Notes: generated from the letters alone by a model not told the origin. Positions 39,449 to 48,823 are shown, counted from the stretch's first letter. The stretch: 64,000 bases of DNA from Corallococcus silvisoli (GCF_009909145.1 NZ_JAAAPJ010000007.1:124001-188000), one strand, 5' to 3'. Translations and numbers: made by a program.

Positions 39449-41485
39449 TCAGGGCGGGCGGGACGGGACTCGAGGCCAGCGCACGGTGAAGGTGGTGCCG
39501 TGCTCCAGGCTGGACTCCACGTGGACGCTGCCGCCGTGCACCTGGACGATCTCGTGCACGATGTAGAGCCCCAGCCCCAGGCTGCGCCGGCTGGCGCCTT
39601 CCTCCGGCGTGCTCGACTCCTTGAACGGGTCGAACAGGCGCGGCAGCAGCGCCGCCGGGATGGGGTCGCCCTCGTTGTGCACCCGCATCACCACGTCCGG
39701 TCCCTCGTCGCTGAGCGTGGTGCGCACGGGCGTGTCGCTCTTCGCGTGCTGGAGCGCGTTCACCACCAGGTTGCCCAGCACCTGGGACACGCGGTCTGGA
39801 TCCCAGTGCCCCCACAGGTCGTCACCCCGCGCCTCCAGGGCCAGCGGACGCTCCGGGTACGTCACCTGCAACTCCTCCAGCGCCCCCTGGCACAGCTCGG
39901 TCATGTCCACCCGCTCGGGCGTGACGGGGATGCCGCCGCCCAGGCGGCTGCGCGCGAAGTCGAGGATGTCGTTGATCATCCGCGCCATCCGCGCGGAGGA
40001 CTTTCGGATGCGGTCCACCGCGCGGAGGGAGGCGTCGTCCAGGCCCCGCGCCCGCCCCAGGATGAAGGCCGACGCGTTCACCGCGTGCAGGGGGTTGCGC
40101 AGGTCGTGCCCCAGCACCGCGAGCAGCTCCTCGCGGAAGGCGATGGCCTGTTGGAGCGCCGCCTCCGCGCGCTTGTAGGCGTTGATGTCCACCACCGTGC
40201 CGCCCACGCCCAGCAGCACGCCCTCCGCGGTGCGCACCGGGAAGTAGTCCGCGCGCCAGTACCCCAGCCCGCCCCGGTCCGGCCCTTCGATGAGCACGTC
40301 CTGCACGGGCTGCCCCAGCTCCAGCACCTGCTTCATCGCGCGCTCGATGGGGTCCGCGGCGCCTTCGCGGACCATCTCGCGCAGCGTGCGGCCCCGGTGC
40401 GCCTCCGCGGGCTTGCGGTTGAGGGCCGCGAGCAGGCCGTTGATGCGCAGGTACCGCAGGTCCGGATCCAGGAACGCGATGCCCACGGGCACCGCGTCCA
40501 GGAGTGAGTCCAGCAGCGCCAGCGACCGCTCCGCCTCCTTGCGCGCGGCGTGCTCGCGCGCGTGCAGCTCCGTCTGGGCGATGTGCGCCGAGGACCGCTC
40601 GGCGACCGCGTGGAAGAGCAGCACATCCGAGTCGGAGAAGGCGAAGGCCGTGCGCGACCCCATGTACGCCACGCCCAGCAGCCGCTCGCCGTCCAGGAGC
40701 GGCAGGCCATACAGCGCGCGCAGCCCCGCCTGCCGCAGCGGGGCGAACAGGACGCGCGGGTCGGTGGCCGCCGAGCGGATGAAGAAGGGCCGCCGCTCCA
40801 GGGCCGCCTGCCCGGTGACGCCCCGCCCCAGCGGCACGCGCGCGCCCTTCACCTCCTGGGTGCCCAGGCCCACGGCGGCGCGCACCATGAGGGCGTCGCC
40901 CTCCAGCAGCATCACCGCCGCCGCGTCCACGGTGAGCGCGGCCTCCATCAGCCGGGTGAGCAGGCGCTCCAGGAGCGTCTCCATGTCCGGGTCATCCAGC
41001 GTCGCCTCGGCCATGCGGTTCAGCGTCTGGAGGGTGCGCTGCTTCATGGTCCAGAAGAACGTCATCGTCCGGGTCACCACCCGGTCGAGCGTCTCCTCCA
41101 GCCGCGTCAGGTCGCCGGTCCGCAGGGGCTGCTCCCGCGCCTCCAGCCGGTGGAGGATGCAGCGGCGCAGGAGGGCGTACTCCTGGGCCACGTCGCCCAG
41201 GTCGAAGCCCTCGTCCAGCCGGGCCGCGGCGTGGACCCGCTCCAGGTGCTCATCCAGCGCCTCCGGCCCGGACTCCATCGCGTCCGCCAGCGTGCTGAGC
41301 AGCTCCGGCATGTGGTCGATGAGCCACGGCGCGCGTGCCGGCACCTGTCCCCGCAGGTGCTCCAGCACCGCCTGCTGCCAGTCCTCCAGCAGCGCGTCGT
41401 GATGCGTGCGCAGGAAGTCCGCCGCGGCGAGGCGGGGCTCGCCTGCCGTGCTCGCGTTCACGGAGTGTGGATCCGGCTCCTGCAT
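39449..41485 (-). CDS. RsbRD-GAF-PAS sensor histidine kinase
   Basis: 678 residues from ATG 41485 (GGGGAGA upstream); an in-frame ATG at 41542 would add 19. Domains: RsbRD_N-like helical sensor (about 20-145), GAF (167-305), PAS (320-440), HisKA with phospho-His460 in VLGHDLRNPLHAVN, and HATPase (560-675) with NLVVNALQHAK and RSLGLGLYIVHEI. No membrane helix, so cytoplasmic. RsbRD domains are known from stress-sensing (stressosome) proteins. No response regulator gene nearby. A second RsbRD kinase is at 51166. Confidence 0.93.
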   Translation of the reverse strand: MQEPDPHSVNASTAGEPRLAAADFLRTHHDALLEDWQQAVLEHLRGQVPARAPWLIDHMPELLSTLADAMESGPEALDEHLERVHAAARLDEGFDLGDVAQEYALLRRCILHRLEAREQPLRTGDLTRLEETLDRVVTRTMTFFWTMKQRTLQTLNRMAEATLDDPDMETLLERLLTRLMEAALTVDAAAVMLLEGDALMVRAAVGLGTQEVKGARVPLGRGVTGQAALERRPFFIRSAATDPRVLFAPLRQAGLRALYGLPLLDGERLLGVAYMGSRTAFAFSDSDVLLFHAVAERSSAHIAQTELHAREHAARKEAERSLALLDSLLDAVPVGIAFLDPDLRYLRINGLLAALNRKPAEAHRGRTLREMVREGAADPIERAMKQVLELGQPVQDVLIEGPDRGGLGYWRADYFPVRTAEGVLLGVGGTVVDINAYKRAEAALQQAIAFREELLAVLGHDLRNPLHAVNASAFILGRARGLDDASLRAVDRIRKSSARMARMINDILDFARSRLGGGIPVTPERVDMTELCQGALEELQVTYPERPLALEARGDDLWGHWDPDRVSQVLGNLVVNALQHAKSDTPVRTTLSDEGPDVVMRVHNEGDPIPAALLPRLFDPFKESSTPEEGASRRSLGLGLYIVHEIVQVHGGSVHVESSLEHGTTFTVRWPRVPSRPP

Positions 41486-41727
41486 CGCCAGTCTCCCCGG
41501 GCCCTCGCCCGGTCGCGCCGCCCCCCGGGAAACGGTGCGCATGGTGTTGGCGCCCCGCCTCGTCCCTCCGTCCGGTGGAGGGCACCACCCCGAGCCCCCG
41601 GCCGTCGGCCGTGGGCCGGACCTGGGGAGGGCCGCCCGGCGCGCCGTTCACCTTCGGGCGCTCGGCGGCCTCGCGCCCATCTTCCGTCCTGCGCACCGGG
41701 GGCTCGGGGTAGGGTGGCCGTCACAGC

Positions 41728-42690
41728 ATGCGCACCCTCCTGCTCAACCGCTCCGCCGTGGCCCGGAACCTCCAAGCGCTCCTGCTCCTGGACGACCTGC
41801 GCGAGGCCTTCCGCACCGACGCCCTGGCCCGCACGGTGGCCCCGCAGCGCGCGCGGGCGCCGCTGCACTCGGAGGGCACCGCGCTGGTGCTCTTCCCTGG
41901 CAGCGTGCCCGGCATCCCCGCGTACACCGTGAAGGTGCACGCGAAGTTCCCCGGGCAGAAGCCCGCCATCCAGGGCGTGGTGCACCTGCATGACCTGGTC
42001 TCCGGCGGGCTGCTCGCGGTGATGGACTCCGGCCACCTCACCGCCGTGCGCACCGGCGTGGTGGGCGCGCTGGCGGCGGACGTGCTCTCCCGGCCGGACG
42101 CGACGCGCGTGGCGGTGGTGGGCGCGGGCCAGCAGGGCGTGCTCCAGCTCAAGCAGCTGCGGCTGGTGCGCACGCTCAGCCAGGTGCGCGTCTTCGACAC
42201 GAACATCGCGCACGCGGCGGCGTTCGCCACGCGCATGTACCAGGAGCTGAACCTGCCGGTGCGCGTGGAGACGTCCGTGGCGGACGCGGTGGAGGACGCG
42301 GACATCGTCGTGACGGCGACGTGGAGCCACCAGGCCTTCCTGCACGCGGGCATGGTGCGGCCGGGCACGCACATCACCGCGCTGGGCGCGGACGAGCCGG
42401 GCAAGGCGGAGCTGTCCCAGGACCTGCTCCAGCAGTCGCTGTTCGTCTGCGACCACCGCGGGCTCAGCGTCTCCACCGGCGCCGCGGGCGCGGCGGGCCT
42501 CACCGAGTCCGCCATCCACGCGGAGCTGGGGGAGATCCTCGCGGGCCTCAAGCCCGGGCGCACGTCCCAGGAGCAGGTGACGGTGTTCGCCGGGGTGGGC
42601 CTGCCCTTCCAGGACCTGGCCACCGCGTGGCACGTCTTCCAGTCCGCGTCCGGCGACGAGGACGTGCCCACGCTCGACTTCAACGCGTAG
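41728..42690 (+). CDS. Ornithine cyclodeaminase/mu-crystallin family protein
   Basis: 320 residues. A Rossmann fold with RVAVVGAGQQGVLQLKQL (NAD-binding GxGxxG). Upstream conserved segments are AYTVKVHAKFP, GLLAVMDSGHLTAVRTG and ADIVVTATWSHQAF. Family members deaminate ornithine, reduce ketimines or form alanine dehydrogenases; the choice cannot be made from sequence. It stands alone between a divergent kinase gene and a convergent TPR gene. Confidence 0.88.
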   Translation: MRTLLLNRSAVARNLQALLLLDDLREAFRTDALARTVAPQRARAPLHSEGTALVLFPGSVPGIPAYTVKVHAKFPGQKPAIQGVVHLHDLVSGGLLAVMDSGHLTAVRTGVVGALAADVLSRPDATRVAVVGAGQQGVLQLKQLRLVRTLSQVRVFDTNIAHAAAFATRMYQELNLPVRVETSVADAVEDADIVVTATWSHQAFLHAGMVRPGTHITALGADEPGKAELSQDLLQQSLFVCDHRGLSVSTGAAGAAGLTESAIHAELGEILAGLKPGRTSQEQVTVFAGVGLPFQDLATAWHVFQSASGDEDVPTLDFNA

Positions 42691-42693
42691 GCG

Positions 42694-42719
42694 CGCGCGG
42701 GGACGCAAGGCCCCGCGCG
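42694..42719. terminator. Hairpin between convergent cyclodeaminase and TPR genes
   Basis: CGCGCGGGG (42694-42702) and CCCCGCGCG (42711-42719) form a perfect 9-bp stem with an 8-nt loop in the 44-bp gap between the two stops. Probably used in both directions. Confidence 0.6.
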
Positions 42720-42734
42720 GGCGCGGCGCGGCTT

Positions 42735-43922
42735 TCAGGCCTTGGCGAGCGCCTGCGAGAGGCGCACGGCCTCCTCGTGCAGGTCGGTGTCCTCCGCCAG
42801 CGGCATGGCGAGCACCTTCTGCACCAGCTCCTTCGCCTTCTTCTCGTCGCCCAGGCGCGCCTTCGCGAGCGCCAGGTTGAGCAGCGGCTCCGGGCGCTCC
42901 GGGGCGCGGCGCACGGCCTCCTCCAGCACCGTCACCGCGCGCGGCAGGTTCGCGTTCGCCGGCTCCGCGGGGATGCGCAGCAGCAGCTGGCCCAGGTTGT
43001 TCGCGGCCCGCCAGCCGTCCGGCGCGACGCCCATGCCCTGCTCGTACGCGGTGATGGCCTTGTCGTACGCGGGCGGCTCCTGCGCCTCGAAGCAGGTGGC
43101 CTCCGCCATCTTCAGGGACTCGCTGGAGACGCCCAGCGACGCCATGGTCTGGCACAGGTGCCGGGCCTGTTCGATCTGCCCGCGCGCCAGCATCAGCTGC
43201 GCGAGGTTGGCCTGGGCGTCCGCGTCCTTCGGGCGCTGGGCCGCGAGCGCGGAGGCCGCCTGGTACGACGTGCGCAGGTCGCGCAGCGCCATGGACAGCA
43301 CCGTCACGGACGCCAGCATGCGCGGCTGGTTGGGCACCGCCTTGAGGCCCTGCTCCAGCACGCGGCGGGCGTCCACCAGCTTCTCCTCGGAGGCCAGCGC
43401 GTGCGACAGGCTCAGGTACGCGGGCACGAATCTCGGCTGCTGGGTGATGACCTCGCGCAGCGTGGCGAGCCCCGCGTCCGTCTTGCCCGCCTCCAGCTGC
43501 ACCTGACCCAGGCGGTAGCGGAACACCGGCTGCTGGGGCGAGAGCTTCACCGCCTGGGTGAGCGCCTCCAGCGCCTGGGGCGCCTTGTCCTGCTTGATCA
43601 GCATCATGCCCTTGCCGAAGTGGGCCTCGGCGCGGTTCGGGTCCAGCGCGAGCACGCCCTGGTAGGCCTTGAGGGCGGCGTCCAGCTGGCCCTTCTGCGC
43701 GGCGATGTTGGCGCGCACCAGGCCGGTCTCCGGCGTGGCCCCGCCGGCCTCCGCCTTGGCGAGCAGCCCTTCGGCCTGGGGAACCTTGTTCTCCACCAGC
43801 GCCAGCTTGGCCATGACCACCAGGGCGTCGCGGTGGGAGGGGTTCTTCGCGAGGAGCTTCTCGGCCTCGGCCTTGGCCTGGGCCACCTGGCCCTGCGCGA
43901 GGAGGGTTTCCAGAGAGTTCAT
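42735..43922 (-). CDS. TPR-repeat protein
   Basis: 395 residues made almost wholly of tetratricopeptide repeats (e.g. LDPNRAEAHFGKGMMLIKQ, LAAQRPKDADAQANLAQLML). About ten repeats, no signal peptide, membrane helix or enzymatic domain. A protein-protein scaffold in the cytoplasm; partner unknown. ATG 43922 begins the first helix directly. It lies downstream of the terminator of the gene at 44032. Confidence 0.88.
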   Translation of the reverse strand: MNSLETLLAQGQVAQAKAEAEKLLAKNPSHRDALVVMAKLALVENKVPQAEGLLAKAEAGGATPETGLVRANIAAQKGQLDAALKAYQGVLALDPNRAEAHFGKGMMLIKQDKAPQALEALTQAVKLSPQQPVFRYRLGQVQLEAGKTDAGLATLREVITQQPRFVPAYLSLSHALASEEKLVDARRVLEQGLKAVPNQPRMLASVTVLSMALRDLRTSYQAASALAAQRPKDADAQANLAQLMLARGQIEQARHLCQTMASLGVSSESLKMAEATCFEAQEPPAYDKAITAYEQGMGVAPDGWRAANNLGQLLLRIPAEPANANLPRAVTVLEEAVRRAPERPEPLLNLALAKARLGDEKKAKELVQKVLAMPLAEDTDLHEEAVRLSQALAKA

Positions 43923-43975
43923 AAGGGAAAGTCTCCCCCAGGGGCCGGGGGCTGTCGAGCAACGGGGAAAAAGGA

Positions 43976-44003
43976 AGGGCCTCGCCCGGATGGACGAGGC
44001 CCT
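43976..44003 (-). terminator. Strong terminator for the repeat-tailed protein gene
   Basis: On the minus strand AGGGCCTCG (44003-43995) pairs with CGAGGCCCT (43984-43976) around a 10-nt loop and is followed by TCCTTTTT. It lies 29 nt after the stop at 44032. This is the best rho-independent signal I see in the window. Confidence 0.8.
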
Positions 44004-44031
44004 GGGAAGAGCGTCGGTGCGATGCGGCGGA

Positions 44032-44970
44032 CTACCAGCTCGTCAGCGCGTTCTTGATGCCTTCGCCGACGTTCTTGATGCCCTCGCCCACGTTCTTGAT
44101 GCCCTCGCCCACGTTCTGCACCGCGTGGCCCACGCCCTCGGCGACGTTCTTCGCCGTGTCGCCGAGCTTGCCCACGTCCACGGAGAAGCCGAACTCCAGG
44201 CTGGCGCCGATGCCCAGCGCCGCGCCCACGTCGAAGTTGGCGGACAGCTTGCCGTCCTTCAGGCCGACGTTGGCCTCGAACTCCACGCCGATGCCGGCGA
44301 AGGCCTCCGCGCCCGCCGTGACGGTCGCGGGCCCGATCTCCTGGCTCACCTCCGCGCTGGCGCGGGCGCCGGCGAAGGCCTCGCCCTTCACGGAGGCCGC
44401 GGCCTGACCGTGGAGCGGATCCAACACCACCTGGCCCGTGGCGCCCGCCTCGGCGCCCACGTTGCCCTCGGCGCCCCACTGCGAGCGGCCCAGGGCGCTG
44501 TCCGCGTGGCCTTCCACGGAGCCGCGCACCAGGTCCGCCCTCGCGTCGACGGAGCCCTCCGCGCCAATCTTGCCGTGCAGCGGGTCGATGGAGACGTTGC
44601 CCTGCGCGCCCACGTCCGCCGTCAGCGCCTGGCCCTCCACCGTCGTGTGGAAGTTGCCGTTCGGGTCGCCGAAGGTGTGCTCACCGGACGCGGCGGTCCA
44701 GCTCTTGTTCCACTCGCCCTGCGCCACCGTCTGGTCGAAGCGGCTGGTCTCCAGCTGCTTCTGGATGTCCGTCGTGGTGGAGGGGTTCGCCTGGTTGCTG
44801 GTGGTGACCCGGTTGCCCTGCACGCCGCGGTTCAGGTCGATCGTCGCCTCGCCCTGCGCCCGGTTCTGCGTCTGCGCCTGGACCTCACGGCGCACGTTGG
44901 TCCCGTTGGCCGGGGGCGTCGTCGTGGGGTTCCGGAACACGGGGCGGTAGCGGTTGGTCTCGATGGACAT
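44032..44970 (-). CDS. Unknown protein with amphipathic C-terminal repeats
   Basis: 312 residues from ATG 44970 with GGAG 9 nt upstream. No signal peptide. Residues 1-70 are Asn/Thr/Gln-rich and probably disordered. The middle (75-260) is Gly/Ala-rich with repeated VEG, GAEG and DPLHG patterns (SIDPLHGKIGAEGSV, VLDPLHGQAAASV), as in elongated beta structures. Residues 270-309 are heptads of NVGEGIK that would form an amphipathic helix. DNA repeats of exactly 21 bp underlie them. It could be a secreted structural, pore-forming or toxin-like protein, but I do not recognise it. A strong terminator follows. Confidence 0.7.
   Translation of the reverse strand: MSIETNRYRPVFRNPTTTPPANGTNVRREVQAQTQNRAQGEATIDLNRGVQGNRVTTSNQANPSTTTDIQKQLETSRFDQTVAQGEWNKSWTAASGEHTFGDPNGNFHTTVEGQALTADVGAQGNVSIDPLHGKIGAEGSVDARADLVRGSVEGHADSALGRSQWGAEGNVGAEAGATGQVVLDPLHGQAAASVKGEAFAGARASAEVSQEIGPATVTAGAEAFAGIGVEFEANVGLKDGKLSANFDVGAALGIGASLEFGFSVDVGKLGDTAKNVAEGVGHAVQNVGEGIKNVGEGIKNVGEGIKNALTSW
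44051..44113. repeat. 21-bp tandem repeats coding NVGEGIK heptads
   Basis: Three consecutive 21-bp units at 44051, 44072 and 44093; the last two are identical. A diverged fourth follows at 44114. They are in frame with the protein's C-terminus, so copy-number change would add or remove whole heptads. Confidence 0.85.
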
Positions 44971-45087
44971 GGCGAAGGGCTCCGGCGGCGCGAGGCGCGG
45001 TGGGAAATCTTGTGACTTGAGAGTTTATCGGGGGGGGGCCGCGGAAAGTTTCCACTCCTCTTTTTTCTCCGCTGATCCACCCGTGCC

Positions 45088-46626
45088 TCAGGGCTCGGAT
45101 CTCCCGGGAGCCAGGATTCCCTCGGGATCGAGCGCCGCTTTCAGCCGCCGGCCCACCTCCGGGGAGTCGTCCCGCACGGGTGGTGCGGCCTCCTGCGCCT
45201 GGAGTCCGGCTCGGGTCAGGTGGTACCCGGCGTCCGCCAGTTCGCGGGAAAGGGCGCGGTAGCAGGCCTGGGCGCGGGCGTCCTCGCCGCGGGCGTCGCG
45301 ATCATACGCGAGCGCGGCGACCAGATAGAGGCAGCGGGGGGAGTGGGCGAGGAGGGCCAGGTTGGGCTCGAAGCCGAAGAGGCGGGGGACGCGGTCGGCG
45401 ATCTCCACGGCGCGCTTCGCCTCCTGGCCGGTGAAGGGCACGGCGACGGAGCACCAGATGAAGCCGCAGCGGTCGCGGTCGGGGTCCGGGTCCTCCGGAC
45501 GCGGGGTGCGTTTGCGCCAGTACGTCATGGCGAGGTTGGCCTCGGTGGGGACGCCCTGGAAGGGGCTCTCGCCGTCGGGGGCCACCGGGCCGAAGGACAG
45601 GGGGCGGAAGGCGCCCTCCACCGCGCGCGCGAGCCGCTTCTCCAGCAGGGCGCCCATTTCGGCGTCCGGGGCGGAGAGGGCGCCGCTGATGGCCCAGCGG
45701 CCGAAGCCCTCGCGGAACTTGTCGCGGGCCCAGTCCGGCAGGGGCGTGCGGCCCACGGAGGCGTAGGGGAACTGCTGGGTGACGCTGAAGGCCTTGATGT
45801 CGTTCCAGAAGAAGAAGCTGCCCCGGAGCGTGCCGTCCAGGGCCAGCGCCTGGAGCCGGTCCACCATGTCCCAGAGCTGGGCGTCGTCGTTCACGGCGCA
45901 GAAGAACTCGCGCAGCCAGGGCTGCTTGCGCGACAGCCAGAACGTCATCCGCGTCACCACGCCCAGCGAGGACTGGCTGAAGAGGCCGTCCAGCACCGGC
46001 CCCAGGCCCCAGCGGAAGACGGGGGCGGCGCGCGACTCGGGGAACCGCGCGTGGCCCGTCTCCACCCGCTCCCCCGTGGGCAGGACGGCCTCCAGCGCGC
46101 ACACGTGCTGGAAGATGTCCGCGTGGGGGCCGCGTCCGTCGCCGCGCTCCAGCGCGTTGCCCACCATGCTCGCGTCCGGCGACCCGCCGATGGTGGTGAT
46201 GAACGTGGTGGAGCCGCGCTCGCGCAGCCACGCGTGGGCCTGCCGGAACGTCACGCCGGGCTCCACGGTGAGGTACGCCAGCTGCTCGTCGTGGGCGAGG
46301 ATGCGGTTCATGCGCCCCAGGTCCAGCAGCACGCTGCCGTCGCCGGGGGGCACGCGCGAGCCGTAGCCCCAGTTGCGGCCGGCGCTCACCGGGTACACCG
46401 GCACGCGGTGCGCCGCCGCGATGCGCAGACAGGCCTGCACCTGCGCGGTGTCCGCGGGCCGCACGATGGCGGGGACGCGCTGGGTGGTGGCGAAGGTGGC
46501 CGTCTGGGCGGCCTCCAGCGCGTCGGGGTCCACGTTGACGTGCGCCTCGCCCACGGCCTCCCGGAACGCGGCCAGGGCCGCCTGCAAGTCGGGGGAGGGC
46601 CGGGCCTTCGCGTCGTTCTCGCTCAC
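45088..46626 (-). CDS. FAD-binding oxidoreductase (vanillyl-alcohol oxidase family)
   Basis: About 512 residues if it starts at GTG 46626; an upstream ATG (46668) would add 14 and the choice is open, as neither has a good RBS. FAD domain: PVYPVSAGRNWGYGSRVPPG, LLDLGRMNRI and YLTVEPGVTFRQAHAWL, then GGSPDASMVGNALERGDGRGP. These are typical of p-cresol methylhydroxylase and vanillyl-alcohol oxidase relatives. The C-terminal part is their substrate cap (FRPLSFGPV, YWRKRTPRPEDPDPD). It would oxidise a phenolic or alcohol substrate; no partner cytochrome gene is adjacent. Confidence 0.87.
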   Translation of the reverse strand: MSENDAKARPSPDLQAALAAFREAVGEAHVNVDPDALEAAQTATFATTQRVPAIVRPADTAQVQACLRIAAAHRVPVYPVSAGRNWGYGSRVPPGDGSVLLDLGRMNRILAHDEQLAYLTVEPGVTFRQAHAWLRERGSTTFITTIGGSPDASMVGNALERGDGRGPHADIFQHVCALEAVLPTGERVETGHARFPESRAAPVFRWGLGPVLDGLFSQSSLGVVTRMTFWLSRKQPWLREFFCAVNDDAQLWDMVDRLQALALDGTLRGSFFFWNDIKAFSVTQQFPYASVGRTPLPDWARDKFREGFGRWAISGALSAPDAEMGALLEKRLARAVEGAFRPLSFGPVAPDGESPFQGVPTEANLAMTYWRKRTPRPEDPDPDRDRCGFIWCSVAVPFTGQEAKRAVEIADRVPRLFGFEPNLALLAHSPRCLYLVAALAYDRDARGEDARAQACYRALSRELADAGYHLTRAGLQAQEAAPPVRDDSPEVGRRLKAALDPEGILAPGRSEP

Positions 46627-46775
46627 GGGGGCGCAGTATGCCCGCGCGGCTCCACGCTTGCTGGCCACCCGGGAGGCGAGCGGGCGGCCGGGCCCCCAGC
46701 CGGGAGGGTCGCCGGGTGGACACCTCCGATGGTCGCCCCCTCGCGCGTGTTCATCTTCGGCGTGGGGAGGTGTGC

Positions 46776-47075
46776 ATGGTCGGCTTCATCGCGTCGCGGA
46801 CGGGACGGTGGGTGCGGATTCTGGCGGGCACGGGCATGGTCCTGGGAGGCCTGCGGGCGGGCTCTCCCCGGGGCGTGGCGGTCGCGCTGGCCGGGCTGGC
46901 GCCGCTGCTGTCCGGGGCGCTGGACCTGTTCCTCCTGGGGCCGCTCTGGGGCCTGCCCGTGCGGGGCTCGGAGGTGCGGCGCGCGCTGGGGCAGCCCGAG
47001 GACGCGCGGCTCATCGACCTGGCGCACGACGGCGGGCGCTCCCCCTACGTGCCGCCCAGCACGCTGCTGCACTAG
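46776..47075 (+). CDS. DUF2892 small membrane protein
   Basis: 99 residues from ATG 46776, which follows GGGGAGG by 5 nt; the frame is open for 46 more codons upstream without an RBS. VGFIASRTGRWVRILAGTGM, then LGGLRAGSPRGVAVALAGLAPLLSGALDLFLLGPLWG, make two hydrophobic hairpins as in DUF2892 (YgaP-type transmembrane) proteins. Function unknown. Its stop abuts the convergent lipoprotein gene's stop with no gap (TAGCTA, 47073-47078). Confidence 0.78.
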   Translation: MVGFIASRTGRWVRILAGTGMVLGGLRAGSPRGVAVALAGLAPLLSGALDLFLLGPLWGLPVRGSEVRRALGQPEDARLIDLAHDGGRSPYVPPSTLLH

Positions 47076-47801
47076 CTAGCCCTTGCTCACCTGGAAGGGG
47101 ATGGCGAGCGTCCCGAACGGCTCCCCCGTCTGGGCATCCACCAGGTTCATCTGGAGCGTCACCGCGTCCTCGCGGTGGACCACGCCCTGGAAGTACAGGA
47201 AGCCCTCCAGCGTCCCCCCGGGCTCCAGCGTGCCCTCTGGCAGCGCGTTGTTGATCATGTCCGCCGTGGGCAGCGGCTCCACGTAGCGCGGGGGCCCGTA
47301 GTACAGGTACGGGTCGTAGAACGGGCTGCCCCACCACGGGCCGTACCAGCGCGGTCCCCAGCCCCGGCGAGGGCCGTAGGCGTAGGCGCCCGGGCCCACG
47401 CGCAGGCTGACCGAGGGGGCCACCACGCCGTTGTAGGACGGAGGGACCCAGGCCGGGTCCCTGGAGGACATGGCCCGCCGCAGCGACACCAGGGGCAGCG
47501 CGCTGTAGCGGAACCGGGACTGCTGGCCCACCAACGCGAACGACGGGTACTGGACCCGGAGGGGACGGTCTCCCTGGTTCTCCAGGCGGATGTAGATGGG
47601 GGTGAGGCGCCGCTCCAGGTCGTACGGGGCCCCCTGCCACGCGGAGGAGTCCGCCACCAGCCGCACGCCCTGCTGTTCCGTGATGGCGCCGCTCTTGCCG
47701 TTCTGGAGGACCCCCGCCTCCGGAGTGGGGCGCAACTTCGTCTGGGCCGCGCAGCCCGCCACCAACAACAATGCCGCGGCCCCCAACACCCGTGCTCGCA
47801 T
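47076..47801 (-). CDS. Lipoprotein of unknown function
   Basis: 241 residues from ATG 47801 with AAGGAGG 7 nt upstream. The signal ends in lipobox LVAGC (MRARVLGAAALLLVAGC). A beta-rich domain (LERRLTPIYIRLENQGDRPL) is followed by a Gly/Tyr/Trp/Pro-rich stretch (GPRRGWGPRWYGPWWG) and another beta segment ending TLAIPFQVSKG. I do not recognise a family. The aromatic stretch resembles surface or spore-coat-like proteins, but nothing specific can be said. Confidence 0.75.
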   Translation of the reverse strand: MRARVLGAAALLLVAGCAAQTKLRPTPEAGVLQNGKSGAITEQQGVRLVADSSAWQGAPYDLERRLTPIYIRLENQGDRPLRVQYPSFALVGQQSRFRYSALPLVSLRRAMSSRDPAWVPPSYNGVVAPSVSLRVGPGAYAYGPRRGWGPRWYGPWWGSPFYDPYLYYGPPRYVEPLPTADMINNALPEGTLEPGGTLEGFLYFQGVVHREDAVTLQMNLVDAQTGEPFGTLAIPFQVSKG

Positions 47802-47896
47802 CGCAATGCCTCCTTCACCTGAAGGTAGGCGCGCGGCGTTCAGCGGCTGACATGCCCCGTCCTCCACCCCGGCGGGCGAGCGCGCGGGCAGGGGGC

Positions 47897-48823
47897 CTAC
47901 GGTTGGGGCGTCACCGGCTCGGCGGCGGTGGCTGGCCAGGAGGGGGACGTGATGAAGCCCCAATCCTGATGGCGCGCCCAGGTCTCGAAGGTCTGCCAGG
48001 TGACGCGCGGGTAGTCGTTGCGCAGGGTGAGGATGTCCGCGTGGTAGCCCACCTTGTCCAGCCACTCGAACATGGCCGCCAGGTCCTCGCTCTGTTGGTG
48101 CAGCTGCTCCAGGGGCACCTGTTCGAAGTGGATGCGGTGTCCGCTCACCATGGAGAGCAGCGCCGCGGCCTGCTGGCCCGTCACCTCGTCGGAGGCGACG
48201 TCGATGCGCTCGCCGATGAACTTCTCCGGATCCTCCAGCACCTGCAGCGCGAAGGCCCCCAGGTCATCCACCGCCACCATCTGCAGGCCGCGCGAGGCGG
48301 GCAGCGCGACCGGAAGCTGTCCGGACGCCAGCGCGTCCCGGAGCGGCCGTTGGGTGAGGTTCTCCATGAAGTAGGTGGGGCCCAGGATGGTGAAGGGCAT
48401 GTCCAGGCGCCGCAGGTACAGCTCCACCGCGTGCTTGCTGTCGAAGTGCGGGATGCCGGTGAGCTCCGACGCGCCCGCCACGGAGGAATACACGTAGTGC
48501 CGCACGCCGGAGCGCTTGGCCGCGTCCGCGAGGTTCTGGCCGTGGTGGATCTCCGCGTCCACGCCGCCGGAGCCGAAGGGCGTGCCCATGGCGTAGACGG
48601 CGTCCACGCCGCGCATCGCGCGCTCCAGGGTGCGGCGGTCCTCGAAGTCGCCTTGCGCCAGCACGACGCCCGGCTTCTGGAGGGCGCGGGCCGAGGGGGA
48701 CTCCACGTCCCGCACCAGGGCCACCACGTGGTGGCCGCGGTTGAGGAGCTGGCGGATCACGGCGCCGCCCTGCTGGCCGGTGGCGCCAGTGACGAGCACG
48801 GTGATGGAGAAATCCACGGGCAT
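47897..48823 (-). CDS. NmrA-like NAD(P)-binding protein
   Basis: 308 residues from ATG 48823 (GGAGG 9 nt upstream). A Rossmann start TVLVTGATGQQGGAVIRQL (GxxGxxG), then GDFEDRRTLERAMRGVDAVY and HYVYSSVAGASELTGIPHF, is typical of NmrA/atypical SDR proteins. Such proteins sense NADP(H) or act as reductases; the classical catalytic Tyr-Lys pair is not obvious. Function open. Confidence 0.85.
   Translation of the reverse strand: MPVDFSITVLVTGATGQQGGAVIRQLLNRGHHVVALVRDVESPSARALQKPGVVLAQGDFEDRRTLERAMRGVDAVYAMGTPFGSGGVDAEIHHGQNLADAAKRSGVRHYVYSSVAGASELTGIPHFDSKHAVELYLRRLDMPFTILGPTYFMENLTQRPLRDALASGQLPVALPASRGLQMVAVDDLGAFALQVLEDPEKFIGERIDVASDEVTGQQAAALLSMVSGHRIHFEQVPLEQLHQQSEDLAAMFEWLDKVGYHADILTLRNDYPRVTWQTFETWARHQDWGFITSPSWPATAAEPVTPQP

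Noticed and set aside
45030..45038. Run of nine G residues considered as a phase-variation tract
   Set aside because: It lies upstream of the gene at 44032 in a possible promoter spacer; a switching role cannot be supported from one sequence.
45220..47079. Plus-strand frame opposite the FAD oxidoreductase
   Set aside because: Shadow composition; the FAD-binding motifs on the other strand are clear. Its 3' part overlaps the real DUF2892 gene in another frame.
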